Shown: positions 9,403 to 17,827, counted from the stretch's first letter. The stretch is 64,000 nt of DNA from an uncultured Prevotella sp. (GCA_947170725.1 CAMVUM010000002.1:62001-126000); one strand, 5' to 3'. Notes: generated by a model not told the origin, from the letters alone. Numbers and translations are program-made.

Positions 9403-9643
9403 CAAGAATACCGATAAAAATAATATTCTGCGTTTTTTGTGACCAACCCTCTAAAAAAAATAAAAAGAGAAACACTGTCCCATGTCAAATGATGTGATGC
9501 TTTGTTTGAAGCCTTTTTGTGTGTCACAACACATTCTCTTTGTCCATTACGGAGTCTGTTTACTCCATGTCATGGTCACGAGCTGGCGAAAACGAGATTA
9601 CGCCCTGAATTTTCACTATTTCACAAGAAAAGGGTAAAGAGAA
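9403..9643. other. AT-rich intergenic region upstream of uxuA
   Basis: No coding potential, tRNA or repeat was recognised here. The regulatory elements for uxuA lie just to the right, at 9644-9708. Confidence 0.6.
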
Positions 9644-9657
9644 TGTAAACGTTTGCA
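9644..9657. promoter_or_regulatory. LacI-family-type operator upstream of uxuA
   Basis: TGTAAACGTTTGCA is a near-perfect palindrome with a central CG, differing at one base from TGTAAACGTTTACA, the classical LacI/GalR-family operator. It lies 44 bases before the -7 element of uxuA, where a repressor or activator could act. No LacI-type regulator gene is in the window. Confidence 0.5.
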
Positions 9658-9700
9658 TCAAAAAATGCTGTCTGCAAACACATGATAATCAATATTTCTG

Positions 9701-9708
9701 TATCTTTG
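9701..9708 (+). promoter_or_regulatory. -7 element of uxuA
   Basis: TATCTTTG, 33 bases before the uxuA ATG at 9742; it fits TAnnTTTG. A -33 TTTG is not obvious, as expected for an activator- or repressor-controlled promoter. Confidence 0.55.
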
Positions 9709-9741
9709 CTGACAGAACCTGAAATAATAAAACGAACAACA

Positions 9742-10965
9742 ATGGAAAGAACATGGAGATGGTTTGGCAAGAACGACAAAATCACACTTGCCATGCTAAA
9801 GGAAATCGGTGTCGAGGGCATCGTGACGGCTCTTCACGACGTGCCGCTGGGCGAAGTATGGACACGTGAGAAAATACGTGACCTGCGCGAATATATCGAA
9901 AGCTACGGTATGCGCTGGAGCGTCGTAGAGAGTCTGCCCGTAGTGGAGAGCATCAAGTATGGCGGACCGGACCGCGACGAACAGATTGAGCGCTACAAGG
10001 AAAGCCTGCGCAATCTGTCGGCTGAGGGCATACACACGATTTGCTACAATTTCATGCCCGTACTCGACTGGGCACGCACGGATCTCGACCATCCCAACCC
10101 CAACGGAACGACAAACCTGTATTTCTCCTTTGCCGAATTTGCCTATTTCGACATATACATCCTCCAACGCAAAGGCGCACGCGAGGACTGGGCGAACTTC
10201 AAGATAAAGGGCGTCGAGCGTGACATTCTCGCCGAGGCGGACGAAATCAAGGCGCGGATGACACCGGAAGACGACCGCAAGCTGGTTGAAAACATCGTCA
10301 TAAAGACCCAGGGCTTTGTTTCCGGCAACTTCAAGGAAGGCGAGGCACAGCCCGTGGAACTGTTCCGCAAGTTGCTGGCGCTCTACGACGGCATCAGCAA
10401 GGAGCAGCTGCGCGAGAACATGCGCTACTTCCTCTCGGCCATCATGCCGGTATGCGAGGAGTGCGGCATGTACATGTGTGTCCATCCGGACGATCCGCCC
10501 TACCCCATCCTCGGTCTGCCGCGAATAGTGACATGCGATGAGGACATAGAATGGTTCCTCAACGCCGTCGACAATCCTCACAACGGCCTGACATTCTGCG
10601 CCGGAAGCCTGTCGGCCGGAGCACACAACGACATTGTGGAACTGGCCCGCAAGTACGCCTCGCGCACGTGGTTCGTCCATCTGCGCTCATGCCACATCTT
10701 CCCCAACGGCGACTTCACCGAGGCAAGCCATCTGGGCGGACGTGCCGACGTTATAGAGCTGGCACGCATTTTCGAGAAGACAAACCCAAAGCTTCCCATG
10801 CGCGTGGACCACGGCATGACGATGTTGGGCGACGGCGAGCGCGGATATAACGCCGGCTATTCGTTCCTTGGACGAATGTTCGCAATGGGCCAGGTGCAGG
10901 GCATCCTTGCCACTGTCGACCGCGAACTGGGCATAGAATATAAGCAACCGGGATTTCACGAATAA
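9742..10965 (+). CDS. uxuA: D-mannonate dehydratase
   Basis: The 407-residue UxuA converts D-mannonate to 2-keto-3-deoxygluconate in hexuronate (glucuronate, pectin) breakdown. The ATG at 9742 gives MERTWRWFGKNDKITL, the usual start; in-frame codons upstream overlap the promoter. Metal and substrate residues lie in motifs such as MYMCVHPDDPPYPILGLPRI (His and Asp), GLTFCAGSLSAG and FVHLRSCHIFPNGDFTEASHLGG, and MRVDHGMTMLGD near the end. Thirty bases later comes an SDR that likely makes mannonate from fructuronate, so the pair forms a two-step route. A LacI-type operator suggests sugar-responsive control. Confidence 0.96.
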   Translation: MERTWRWFGKNDKITLAMLKEIGVEGIVTALHDVPLGEVWTREKIRDLREYIESYGMRWSVVESLPVVESIKYGGPDRDEQIERYKESLRNLSAEGIHTICYNFMPVLDWARTDLDHPNPNGTTNLYFSFAEFAYFDIYILQRKGAREDWANFKIKGVERDILAEADEIKARMTPEDDRKLVENIVIKTQGFVSGNFKEGEAQPVELFRKLLALYDGISKEQLRENMRYFLSAIMPVCEECGMYMCVHPDDPPYPILGLPRIVTCDEDIEWFLNAVDNPHNGLTFCAGSLSAGAHNDIVELARKYASRTWFVHLRSCHIFPNGDFTEASHLGGRADVIELARIFEKTNPKLPMRVDHGMTMLGDGERGYNAGYSFLGRMFAMGQVQGILATVDRELGIEYKQPGFHE

Positions 10966-10995
10966 TCATTAAACCTTAATTTACAATTCTCAGAA

Positions 10996-11808
10996 ATGAA
11001 CGAACTTTTCAACATAAAGGACTACGTCGTAGTCATCACCGGCGGAACGGGAGTGCTCGGCCGGGCCATAGCAAAATATCTGGCACTGAACGGTGCGAAA
11101 GTGATAATCCTCGGACGCAAGGAGGATGTGGGCAACGCCATCGCTGAAGAAATCAGCAAGGCCGGAGGTACATGCGAATTCATGAAAACAGACGTCATGT
11201 GTCAGGAAACGGTGCAGAAGAACTGTGACGACATCATGGCAAAGTACGGCCGCATCGACACGCTGCTCAACGCTGCCGGCGGCAACATGGCCGGCGCCAC
11301 CATCGGCCCGGACCAGAACTTCTTCGACCTCGACCCGGAGCAGTTCCAGCGCGTCCTGTCGCTCAACCTCACCGGCACCGTCATTCCAACCCAGGTTTTC
11401 CTCAAACCGATGACGAAGCAAGGCCGCGGAAGCATCATCAACTTCTCGTCCATGGCCTCCTTCCGCCCCATGACCCGCGTCTGCGGCTATGCGGCAGCAA
11501 AGGCCGGCATCAGCAACTTCACGGCTTTCATGGCTACGGAATGTGCCAAGAAATTCGGTGAGGGAATCCGCGTGAACGCCATCGCCCCCGGCTTCTTCAT
11601 CACGGAACAGAACCGCGCACTGCTGACAAACCCCGACGGAACATACACCCAGCGCGGTCAGGACGTCATACGCCAGACCCCGTTCGGCCGTATGGGCGAC
11701 CCGGACGAACTGTGCGGAACGATACACTATCTGATGAGCGACGCTTCACGCTTCGTGACCGGTACAGTGGCTGTGGTCGACGGCGGATTCAACGCCTTCG
11801 CCATGTAA
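10996..11808 (+). CDS. SDR oxidoreductase, probable D-mannonate oxidoreductase (fructuronate reductase)
   Basis: The 270-residue classical SDR has TGGTGVLGRAIA cofactor binding near residue 16, NAAGGN, the catalytic Ser of NFSSMASF, the YAAAKAG Tyr-Lys pair, and a C-terminal VTGTVAVVDGGFNAF. Canonical UxuB belongs to a different family. In Bacteroidetes an SDR of this type commonly sits directly behind uxuA and is taken to replace UxuB, interconverting D-fructuronate and D-mannonate with NAD(H). Function is therefore inferred from neighbourhood plus family. Codon use matches uxuA. It ends the operon; a 16-bp inverted repeat follows. Confidence 0.8.
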   Translation: MNELFNIKDYVVVITGGTGVLGRAIAKYLALNGAKVIILGRKEDVGNAIAEEISKAGGTCEFMKTDVMCQETVQKNCDDIMAKYGRIDTLLNAAGGNMAGATIGPDQNFFDLDPEQFQRVLSLNLTGTVIPTQVFLKPMTKQGRGSIINFSSMASFRPMTRVCGYAAAKAGISNFTAFMATECAKKFGEGIRVNAIAPGFFITEQNRALLTNPDGTYTQRGQDVIRQTPFGRMGDPDELCGTIHYLMSDASRFVTGTVAVVDGGFNAFAM

Positions 11809-11825
11809 TAAAAGTCATCCTTAAA

Positions 11826-11870
11826 CGCGAAGACGCAAAGTCTATGTCATTAGAACTTTGCGTCTTCGCG
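11826..11870. repeat. 16-bp perfect inverted repeat after the uxu operon
   Basis: CGCGAAGACGCAAAGT (11826-11841) and its exact reverse complement (11855-11870) flank a 13-nt loop; further TCTTTGCG follows on the right. No T-run follows directly, so it may be an intergenic repeat element or processing hairpin rather than a simple terminator. Confidence 0.7.
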
Positions 11871-12293
11871 TCTTTGCGGTTGAAGATAAATGTCTCTGTC
11901 CGATATTATTGCTGTCCGATAAAAAAATGAGATAACACCATATCTAACACAAAAATATTAAGCTACATCAGTTTTACAAAAAGGGACTTACTTTCTAAAA
12001 AATCAGAAAATCTCTATCTTCCGTAGTGACAGGCGGTCATGTTCCGATTAATTTATGTATTAAAAGTCACAAGCCCATTTCTTTTTGTAATCCAAATTCT
12101 GATTTTTAGGCCAACAAGAAGAGGGACTTTTCAAAAAATATCGGCCGAGGGCGCAAATATCGCAAGCACGCGCGTGTCAAAAATCATGGGACCACGTGAT
12201 GATATATTTACATATTTCATAACTTCCTCATTTATAGCTATATACAAAAGACTTCTATCCTCCCTCCCATTGAGGATGGCTGGGGTGCCCCCC
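11871..12293. other. Non-coding intergenic region
   Basis: AT-rich stretch with no gene that I can support; short open frames here have no recognisable features. Confidence 0.6.
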
Positions 12294-12550
12294 CCGTAAG
12301 GCCTTCCCGGGCTTGCAACGGAGCCCTTACGACATTGCAACGAGGCCCCCGCTGCATCATGAAAGCAGCCCCGCCGTAACCTCGGGAAGGCCTTACGGCA
12401 GAAAAACGGTAACTTTTCAGGACAAAAGCAATGGGCATAAACACGGTGAAATCTTCACTCTGGAAAAGCTGCAAGGGCCTTACGGGGATGAAACACGGCA
12501 AAAGACCACATATTGACGCAGGACGGCCGGAAGCCGGGAGGCCCTTACGG
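12294..12550. repeat. Cluster of CCTTACGG motifs with a long inverted repeat
   Basis: The octamer CCTTACGG or its complement occurs at 12294, 12391, 12478 and 12543, and CCTTACGA at 12325. The copies at 12294-12311 and 12381-12398 lie in 18-bp arms that pair at 17 of 18 positions around a 69-nt loop. The region is markedly GC-rich compared with the AT-rich sequence on both sides. Confidence 0.7.
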
Positions 12551-12756
12551 CAACGAAAAAGCCCATAGAACAGTCTAAAACGGAATTTTTTGCGTACAGA
12601 GTTTTGTAAGAATAAAATATCAGAAAGATATTCTAAGTGAGCACCATTTCATTTAGAATATAATATCAGACCAATAATGGGTGGTGCTGTCCGAAAACAT
12701 TGAACCAGCAAACTATCCGCCCTACGGCATTTCAAACCGCCGCTCGTCTGAAAGCG

Positions 12757-12791
12757 AAAAACGCTGATTGAAAGATTCAATCAGCGTTTTT
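12757..12791 (-). terminator. Terminator of tRNA-Cys
   Basis: AAAACGCTGATTGAA (12758-12772) and TTCAATCAGCGTTTT (12776-12790) make a 15-bp stem with a 3-nt loop and a T-run on the minus strand, directly after the tRNA. Confidence 0.85.
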
Positions 12792-12795
12792 CTAG

Positions 12796-12867
12796 AGGTG
12801 CCTAGCAGATTCGAACTGCTGTAGACGGTTTTGCAGACCGTTGACTAAGCCACTCATCCAAGGCACC
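12796..12867 (-). tRNA. tRNA-Cys (GCA)
   Basis: A 72-nt tRNA on the minus strand. GGTGCCT pairs with AGGCACC, the anticodon loop CTGCAAA carries GCA, and the T-arm is GCAGTTCGAATCTGC. The discriminator base is T and CCA is not encoded. Confidence 0.95.
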
Positions 12868-12885
12868 AGTGCTTGTTTGCGGTTG

Positions 12886-12916
12886 CAAAGGTAGGCATTT
12901 TCTTTCATCCAACAAA
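12886..12916 (-). promoter_or_regulatory. Promoter of tRNA-Cys
   Basis: On the minus strand TTTG (CAAA at 12913-12916) and TACCTTTG (CAAAGGTA at 12886-12893) are 19 bases apart. The -7 box continues into TTTGCAACCGCAAAC as in the other two host tRNA promoters. Confidence 0.75.
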
Positions 12917-12947
12917 ACTTTTCAGCGATTTTTTTGCTTCGGATGGG

Positions 12948-13178
12948 TTATTTTCCCACATTTTGCATCTTTCCATGTTCTTTTTCATTCATTTTTGCCC
13001 GTCGTCCGGCACTTCCGGAAGGGCACTGACCTGAACGACGGCGCATCATTTCCTCGCGCAGGGCACATCCCTCGCAGCCATAGCACGGGCTGTTCCTGCG
13101 CTTCAGCAGGAGCCAGATGCGCCAGACGGCATAGCCCACCGCCGCAATCAGGATAAGGATCACAATGAATGTCTGCAT
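12948..13178 (-). CDS. FeoB-associated-type Cys-rich small membrane protein
   Basis: The 76-residue protein has one N-terminal transmembrane helix (residues 3-25) followed by a basic stretch and the CYGCEGCALREEM cysteine cluster. This matches the small Cys-rich membrane proteins often found near FeoB ferrous iron transporters. No feoB is visible here, so a role in iron or metal transport is only suggested by family. Its start overlaps the end of the Nudix gene by 19 bases, which indicates translational coupling in the lipid kinase-Nudix-small protein transcript. Confidence 0.7.
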   Translation of the reverse strand: MQTFIVILILIAAVGYAVWRIWLLLKRRNSPCYGCEGCALREEMMRRRSGQCPSGSAGRRAKMNEKEHGKMQNVGK

Positions 13179-13672
13179 CCGAAGAATTTCATGTATTCAG
13201 ATTCGAAATTGGGCGTAAAGACACCCTTACCCATGTTGGCGGCTATATCATCCGCTGTCCAAAAGCGACCGCCGTCAAGCTCATCGGCATTGGGAGTGAC
13301 AGGGCCGTCATAGACCGCCTTGTTGACATATACAAGCTCACGCTCACGGTCACTCTCGAAGACATAGCTTCCGAGGTGTTCCGCCTGAAAATCCGTCACG
13401 CCGAGTTCTTCGCGGACTTCACGTGCCAGAGCCTGGGCGACATTCTCGCCGAGTCCGACATGCCCGCCGGTAGCCGTATCCCAGCGCCCCGGCTGTATGT
13501 CCTTCCACGTAGGACGCTTTTGCAGATAAAGCTCGCCGGAACTGTTGAACAGATGAAGATGAACGACGGGATGTAACGCCATGGAACCACCATGGGCCTC
13601 GCCGCGCGGTATGGAACCGAGAATACGGCCGTTCTCATCCACGACCGGGAACAGCTCTTCTTTATTATCCAT
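13160..13672 (-). CDS. Nudix hydrolase
   Basis: The 170-residue Nudix-fold protein has the full Nudix box (GHVGLGENVAQALAREVREELGV, abridged here: GHVGLGENV then REVREELGV), with the Mg-binding Glu residues present. The N-terminal EELFPVVDENGRILG and the HPVVHLHLFNSSGELYLQKR segment resemble the isopentenyl-diphosphate isomerase-like Nudix branch, but the isomerase active-site Cys is not evident. A pyrophosphohydrolase on an unknown nucleotide-type substrate is most likely. It lies 6 bases downstream of the lipid kinase gene and overlaps the next gene. Confidence 0.88.
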   Translation of the reverse strand: MDNKEELFPVVDENGRILGSIPRGEAHGGSMALHPVVHLHLFNSSGELYLQKRPTWKDIQPGRWDTATGGHVGLGENVAQALAREVREELGVTDFQAEHLGSYVFESDRERELVYVNKAVYDGPVTPNADELDGGRFWTADDIAANMGKGVFTPNFESEYMKFFGCRHSL

Positions 13673-13678
13673 TATGTT

Positions 13679-14716
13679 TCAGATATTTGTAAGACGCTTC
13701 TGCAGGGCCTTGCTGATTGCCTGTATGCGCCGGCCCTGCTTTTCGATGTCCTTGCGTACATTATTAATATTATGATAGAAATCAGAGAATGCGTTCAGGA
13801 AGAAATTGGGCTGAGCGTCAACTTCCGTTATCTCTGGATTGGTAATAATGTTTATTCCGCGGCGTTCGATATGCACGTCGATGTCCGCTCCTGTAATGAC
13901 AGGGTCGCCATCGTAGTGGATTGCGCCTGGGCCGCTCCTGTGAATATGTACCCGTGGAGTCCTGAAAGTCTTTATCTTGGAATTCTTGTCAAGTGTCTTG
14001 CTGAACAGATCAATACTTATCTGCGGAGCGTCGAAAGCGTTGAACGGCTCCATTATGATAATGTCCATCAGTCCGTCTGTCATTGTAGCCTTCGGGGCGA
14101 TATAGGCGTTATTGCCGTATTGGGAAGCATTGGCACAGGCAATAAGAAACGCCTTGTGCGTGGTTACACCGGCCTCATCGACAATTTCGTATGTCTCCGG
14201 CTGATATTTCAGTCCCTCCTGCAACACCTTCTCTACATAGGTTATCGGCCCGCGCTTGCCGGCCTCGGCAAACTTGAGGCTTATGAACGCGTCAAAACCC
14301 ATGCCGCAGATACAGAAGAACGGGTAGCCGTTGATGACACCGTAGTCCAACGCCTCTATCTTGCAATGATTTATGACCCGGATGGCCTTGCTGACGTCCA
14401 TAGGGAGGCACAAATGACGAGCCAGTCCGTTGCCGGAACCGCACGGAATTATTCCAAGTGCCGTATTGGAATGAATAACAGAACGCGCCACCTCATTGAC
14501 GGTTCCATCTCCTCCGACAGCCACAACAATGTCAATACCCTCTTCCACGCATTGGCGGGCTATCTCTGCTGCATGTCCGGCATACTCTGTGAATCTCACC
14601 TGACAGTCAAACCTATCCGCATCAAGCGTTCTGGCTATCACTTCAGGGATATTCTCCTTACCATGATTTCCAGATACCGGATTCAGTATAAACAATATGC
14701 TTTTCTTACCATTCAT
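13679..14716 (-). CDS. Diacylglycerol-kinase-family lipid kinase
   Basis: The 345-residue protein starts at the ATG at 14716; a TTG 9 bases upstream is unlikely. The diacylglycerol kinase catalytic domain is clear: FILNPVSGNHGK at the start, VAVGGDGTVNEVA (nucleotide loop) near residue 73, and IIPCGSGNGLARHL. The C-terminal half carries YDGDPV, also typical. Such enzymes phosphorylate diacylglycerol, undecaprenol or sphingoid bases with ATP. It is divergent from serine palmitoyltransferase (162 bases between starts), which makes a sphingolipid substrate an attractive but unproven idea. The last 60 residues are a helical extension. Confidence 0.88.
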   Translation of the reverse strand: MNGKKSILFILNPVSGNHGKENIPEVIARTLDADRFDCQVRFTEYAGHAAEIARQCVEEGIDIVVAVGGDGTVNEVARSVIHSNTALGIIPCGSGNGLARHLCLPMDVSKAIRVINHCKIEALDYGVINGYPFFCICGMGFDAFISLKFAEAGKRGPITYVEKVLQEGLKYQPETYEIVDEAGVTTHKAFLIACANASQYGNNAYIAPKATMTDGLMDIIIMEPFNAFDAPQISIDLFSKTLDKNSKIKTFRTPRVHIHRSGPGAIHYDGDPVITGADIDVHIERRGINIITNPEITEVDAQPNFFLNAFSDFYHNINNVRKDIEKQGRRIQAISKALQKRLTNI

Positions 14717-14824
14717 CTCTTGCAAAATTACAAATTTAGCTCAAAATACCATCCACATATTATGTAAAAATAGGCAAAAGTGACAATTCTTAGCAAAAAA
14801 GTATATTGTTTGACAAAAAATGTG

Positions 14825-14832
14825 TAACTTTG
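14825..14832 (+). promoter_or_regulatory. -7 element of the serine palmitoyltransferase gene
   Basis: Perfect TAACTTTG, 46 bases before the GTG start. A TTTG lies 12 bases upstream, which is closer than the usual spacing. Confidence 0.55.
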
Positions 14833-14878
14833 CGCCCTATATAATTCAGTAGATTATCTACACAAATTCGTTTTTAAC

Positions 14879-16066
14879 GTGGGACAGTTACAAGAAAGAT
14901 ACAAGAATTACCGCGAGCCTCAGAAATTTATGGAGGCTGGCGTATATCCTTATTTTCGTGCAATAACAAGCAAACAGGGCACGGAAGTAGAAATGGCAGG
15001 ACAAAAAGTCTTGATGTTCGGTTCTAATGCATATACGGGCCTGACTGGAGACGAACGAATCATCAATGCTGCTAAGGAAGCTCTTGACAAGTATGGTTCC
15101 GGATGTGCCGGTAGCCGCTTCCTCAACGGTACGCTTGATTTGCATATCCAGCTTGAGAAAGAACTCGCAGAATTTGAAGGAAAGGACGATTGCCTTTGCT
15201 TCTCCACGGGTTTCTCAGTAAATGCCGGAGTCATTGCCGTAGTGGCCGGACGTGGTGACTATATTATATGTGACGATCGTGACCATGCAAGTATTGTTGA
15301 CGGACGACGTCTCTCATTTGCAAAACAGTTGCATTACAAGCACAACGATATGGAGGACTTGGAGAATATCCTGAAAAGTCTTCCCAAAGAAGCAGTAAAA
15401 CTGATTGTAGTTGACGGCGTGTTCTCAATGGAAGGCGACCTCTGCAAGCTGCCGGAAATCGTTGAGCTGAAGCACAAGTACAACTGCTCAATCATGGTTG
15501 ACGAGGCTCACGGTCTCGGTGTATTCGGACGCGAAGGCCGCGGTGTCTGCGACCACTTCGGACTGACAGACGAGGTGGACCTCATCATGGGAACGTTCTC
15601 GAAGTCACTCGCCAGCATCGGCGGATTCATTGCCGGCGACGCCGACACAATCAACTTCATACGCCATACCTGCCGCACATACATATTCAGCGCATCAGAT
15701 ACACCTGCAGCAACTGCAGCAGCAATGGAGGCACTGCACATCATGAAAAGCGAACCTGAGCGCATTGACGCTCTTTGGAAAGTGACAAGATATGCACTGA
15801 AACGTTTCCGTGAGGAAGGCTTTGAAATCGGCGAGACCGAAAGTCCGATTATTCCGCTCTACGTTCACGATATCGACAAGACATTCATTGTGACAAAGTT
15901 AGCTTTCGACGCTGGCGTCTTCATCAACCCTGTAATTCCGCCAGCATGTGCTCCTCAAGACACATTGGTACGCTTTGCCCTTATGGCAACACACACAGAA
16001 GAACAGGTTGAACGTGGCGTTCAGGCACTGACTAAGATATTTAAAGAACAGAATATTATAAAATAA
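14879..16066 (+). CDS. spt: Serine palmitoyltransferase
   Basis: The 395-residue alpha-oxoamine synthase uses PLP to condense serine with a fatty acyl thioester, giving 3-ketosphinganine, the first step in Bacteroidales sphingolipid synthesis. Seen: GSNAYTGLTGDERI, GSGCAGSRFLNGTLDLH, VDEAHGLGVFG (PLP-binding Asp), GTFSKSLASIGGF with the Schiff-base Lys, and the C-terminal INPVIPPACAPQDTLVR. The full-length similarity I recall to Bacteroides SPT, including the MGQLQERYKNY-type N-terminus, supports the GTG start at 14879 and this name over 2-amino-3-ketobutyrate CoA ligase. The lipid kinase gene is divergent. Confidence 0.92.
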   Translation: MGQLQERYKNYREPQKFMEAGVYPYFRAITSKQGTEVEMAGQKVLMFGSNAYTGLTGDERIINAAKEALDKYGSGCAGSRFLNGTLDLHIQLEKELAEFEGKDDCLCFSTGFSVNAGVIAVVAGRGDYIICDDRDHASIVDGRRLSFAKQLHYKHNDMEDLENILKSLPKEAVKLIVVDGVFSMEGDLCKLPEIVELKHKYNCSIMVDEAHGLGVFGREGRGVCDHFGLTDEVDLIMGTFSKSLASIGGFIAGDADTINFIRHTCRTYIFSASDTPAATAAAMEALHIMKSEPERIDALWKVTRYALKRFREEGFEIGETESPIIPLYVHDIDKTFIVTKLAFDAGVFINPVIPPACAPQDTLVRFALMATHTEEQVERGVQALTKIFKEQNIIK

Positions 16067-16077
16067 TTCTGGTAAAA

Positions 16078-16109
16078 TTTGCAAGACTCGATAAAAATAA
16101 GTAATTTTG
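16078..16109 (+). promoter_or_regulatory. Promoter of tRNA-Pro
   Basis: TTTG at 16078-16081 and TAATTTTG at 16102-16109 with a 20-base spacer, followed by the same CAACCGCAAA initiation region as the other tRNA genes. Confidence 0.75.
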
Positions 16110-16149
16110 CAACCGCAAAACAGAAATACGAAGAATGGAGTTTTGCAAT

Positions 16150-16223
16150 CGGGGTGTAGCGCAGCCCGGTAGCGCTCCTGGTTTGGGACCAGGCGGCCGC
16201 AGGTTCGAATCCTGTCGCCCCGA
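16150..16223 (+). tRNA. tRNA-Pro (TGG)
   Basis: A 74-nt tRNA. CGGGGTG pairs with CGCCCCG (one G-T pair), the anticodon loop TTTGGGA has TGG, and the T-arm is GCAGGTTCGAATCCTGT. CCA is not encoded; a strong terminator follows within 5 bases. Confidence 0.95.
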
Positions 16224-16227
16224 CGTA

Positions 16228-16272
16228 ACAACAAATCCTTGCCGAAATCACGGCAAGGATTTGTTGTTTTTA
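16228..16272 (+). terminator. Terminator after tRNA-Pro
   Basis: ACAACAAATCCTTGCCG and its perfect reverse complement enclose a 6-nt loop and are followed by TTTT, a 17-bp stem. Confidence 0.93.
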
Positions 16273-16456
16273 TTGCAATTACTTTTTAGTTCAGTGTTTA
16301 GGAGTAATGAGCAAAGAGAATATAATTACTTTTGAGAGCAGAGTTTAGAGTGAGCCGACGGAGCGACAACCTCCTTTTATCCTTAGCTCTGACCTTAAAA
16401 GATAATCATACCTCATCACACAAAAATCTTCACTCTGAACTAACACACAAAACAAA
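16273..16456. other. Intergenic region without recognised features
   Basis: About 180 bases between two terminators; no gene or repeat recognised. Confidence 0.6.
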
Positions 16457-16488
16457 GCCGCACAATCTCAATAATGAGATTGTGCGGC
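16457..16488 (-). terminator. Terminator of glyA
   Basis: GCCGCACAATCTCA and TGAGATTGTGCGGC form a perfect 14-bp stem with a 4-nt loop. On the minus strand it is followed by TTTGTTTTG and lies about 60 bases after the glyA stop. Confidence 0.88.
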
Positions 16489-16546
16489 TTTCTTATTGAC
16501 ATACCCGAAAGACAAAACACCTATACGGATATACCCCTATCAAATA

Positions 16547-17827
16547 TTAATATGCGAAGAGAGGATAATCTTTCATTGTCTCATTGACGCGGGCGCGAAC
16601 ATTGGCGATTACTTCCTCGTTCTCCGGATCATTGAGCACTTCCTCGATAAGTTCGGCTATGAGCACCATCAAATCTTCCTTGGCTCCACGTGTTGTTATG
16701 GCCGGCGTTCCAAGGCGGATACCGCTTGTCTGGAAAGCACTACGGCTATCAAACGGCACCATATTCTTGTTAACGGTGATATCAGCAGCAACAAGAGCGT
16801 TCTCTGCCACCTTACCGGTCAGCTCCGGATACTTAGAACGTAGATCAACGAGCATTGAGTGATTGTCCGTTCCACCGCTCACGATAGTGAAACCACGCTT
16901 CACCAGTTCGTCTGCCAAAACTTTCGCATTTTTCTGTACCTGAGCGGCCCACTCCTTGAACTCAGGCTGCAAAGCCTCACCGAAAGCCACAGCCTTGGCT
17001 GCTATGACATGCTCAAGAGGACCTCCCTGCTGGCCAGGGAACACAGCCGAGTTGAGCAGCTGACTCATCATCTTCGTTACGCCTTTGGGAGTCTTCAGTC
17101 CCCACGGGTTCTCAAAGTCCTTACCCATGAGGATGATACCGCCACGCGGACCACGCAATGTCTTGTGGGTTGTCGATGTAACGATGTGAGCATACTTAAC
17201 CGGATTCTCCAACAGACCGGCTGCAATCAGTCCGGCCGGATGGGCCATATCAATCATCAATATAGCGCCTACCTTGTCGGCAATCTCACGCATACGCTTG
17301 TAGTCCCACTCACGGCTATAGGCTGAACCGCCACCGATAATCAGTTTCGGCTTATGCTCCAATGCCAAAGCCTCCATCTGATCATAGTCAACACATCCCG
17401 TTTCTTCCTTGAGGTCATATCCGATGGCATTATAAAGAATACCGGATGTATTGACAGACGAACCATGCGAAAGGTGTCCACCATGAGCGAGGTTGAGACC
17501 CAAGAAAGTGTCACCCGGATTGAGCACCGTGAGCAGTACTGCCGCATTAGCCTGCGCGCCGGAGTGGGGCTGCACGTTGGCATATTCTGCTCCAAAGAGC
17601 TTGCAGACACGGTCGATGGCCAGCTGTTCCACCTGGTCAACAACGCCGCAACCGCCATAATAGCGCTTTCCTGGGTAACCCTCGGCGTACTTATTGGTCA
17701 GGTAAGAGCCCATAGCCTCCATCACCTCGTCACTTACGAAATTCTCTGATGCGATGAGCTCCATGCCCTTGAGCTGGCGCTGGTGCTCTTTCTCGATAAG
17801 GTCAAAAATCTCTTGATCTCTTTTCAT
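16547..17827 (-). CDS. glyA: Serine hydroxymethyltransferase
   Basis: The 426-residue PLP enzyme interconverts serine plus tetrahydrofolate with glycine plus methylene-tetrahydrofolate and is the main one-carbon source. Motifs: [10 protein letters not shown] near the start, [35 protein letters not shown], and [15 protein letters not shown] with the PLP lysine. The C-terminal GTPAITTRG is intact. Length is family-typical. It is transcribed alone from a TTTG/TAATTTTG promoter about 90 bases upstream. Functionally it connects to serC/serA at the left of the window, though it is not in the same operon. Confidence 0.97.
   Translation of the reverse strand: MKRDQEIFDLIEKEHQRQLKGMELIASENFVSDEVMEAMGSYLTNKYAEGYPGKRYYGGCGVVDQVEQLAIDRVCKLFGAEYANVQPHSGAQANAAVLLTVLNPGDTFLGLNLAHGGHLSHGSSVNTSGILYNAIGYDLKEETGCVDYDQMEALALEHKPKLIIGGGSAYSREWDYKRMREIADKVGAILMIDMAHPAGLIAAGLLENPVKYAHIVTSTTHKTLRGPRGGIILMGKDFENPWGLKTPKGVTKMMSQLLNSAVFPGQQGGPLEHVIAAKAVAFGEALQPEFKEWAAQVQKNAKVLADELVKRGFTIVSGGTDNHSMLVDLRSKYPELTGKVAENALVAADITVNKNMVPFDSRSAFQTSGIRLGTPAITTRGAKEDLMVLIAELIEEVLNDPENEEVIANVRARVNETMKDYPLFAY

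Noticed and set aside
9796..10680. A 294-codon open frame on the minus strand
   Set aside because: Antisense to uxuA, which has full family motifs. Long shadows like this are expected from the GC-rich third positions.
12039..12516. Short open frames in the intergenic repeat region
   Set aside because: They are built from the CCTTACGG repeats, lack start signals and protein-like composition.
13592..14767. A 391-codon open frame on the plus strand
   Set aside because: It lies antisense to the lipid kinase and Nudix genes, whose motifs (GGDGTVNEV, Nudix box) are unmistakable; its translation has no recognisable family.
16150..16223. Integration of a mobile element at tRNA-Pro
   Set aside because: The tRNA is followed by its own terminator and host glyA; no partial tRNA copy or integrase nearby.
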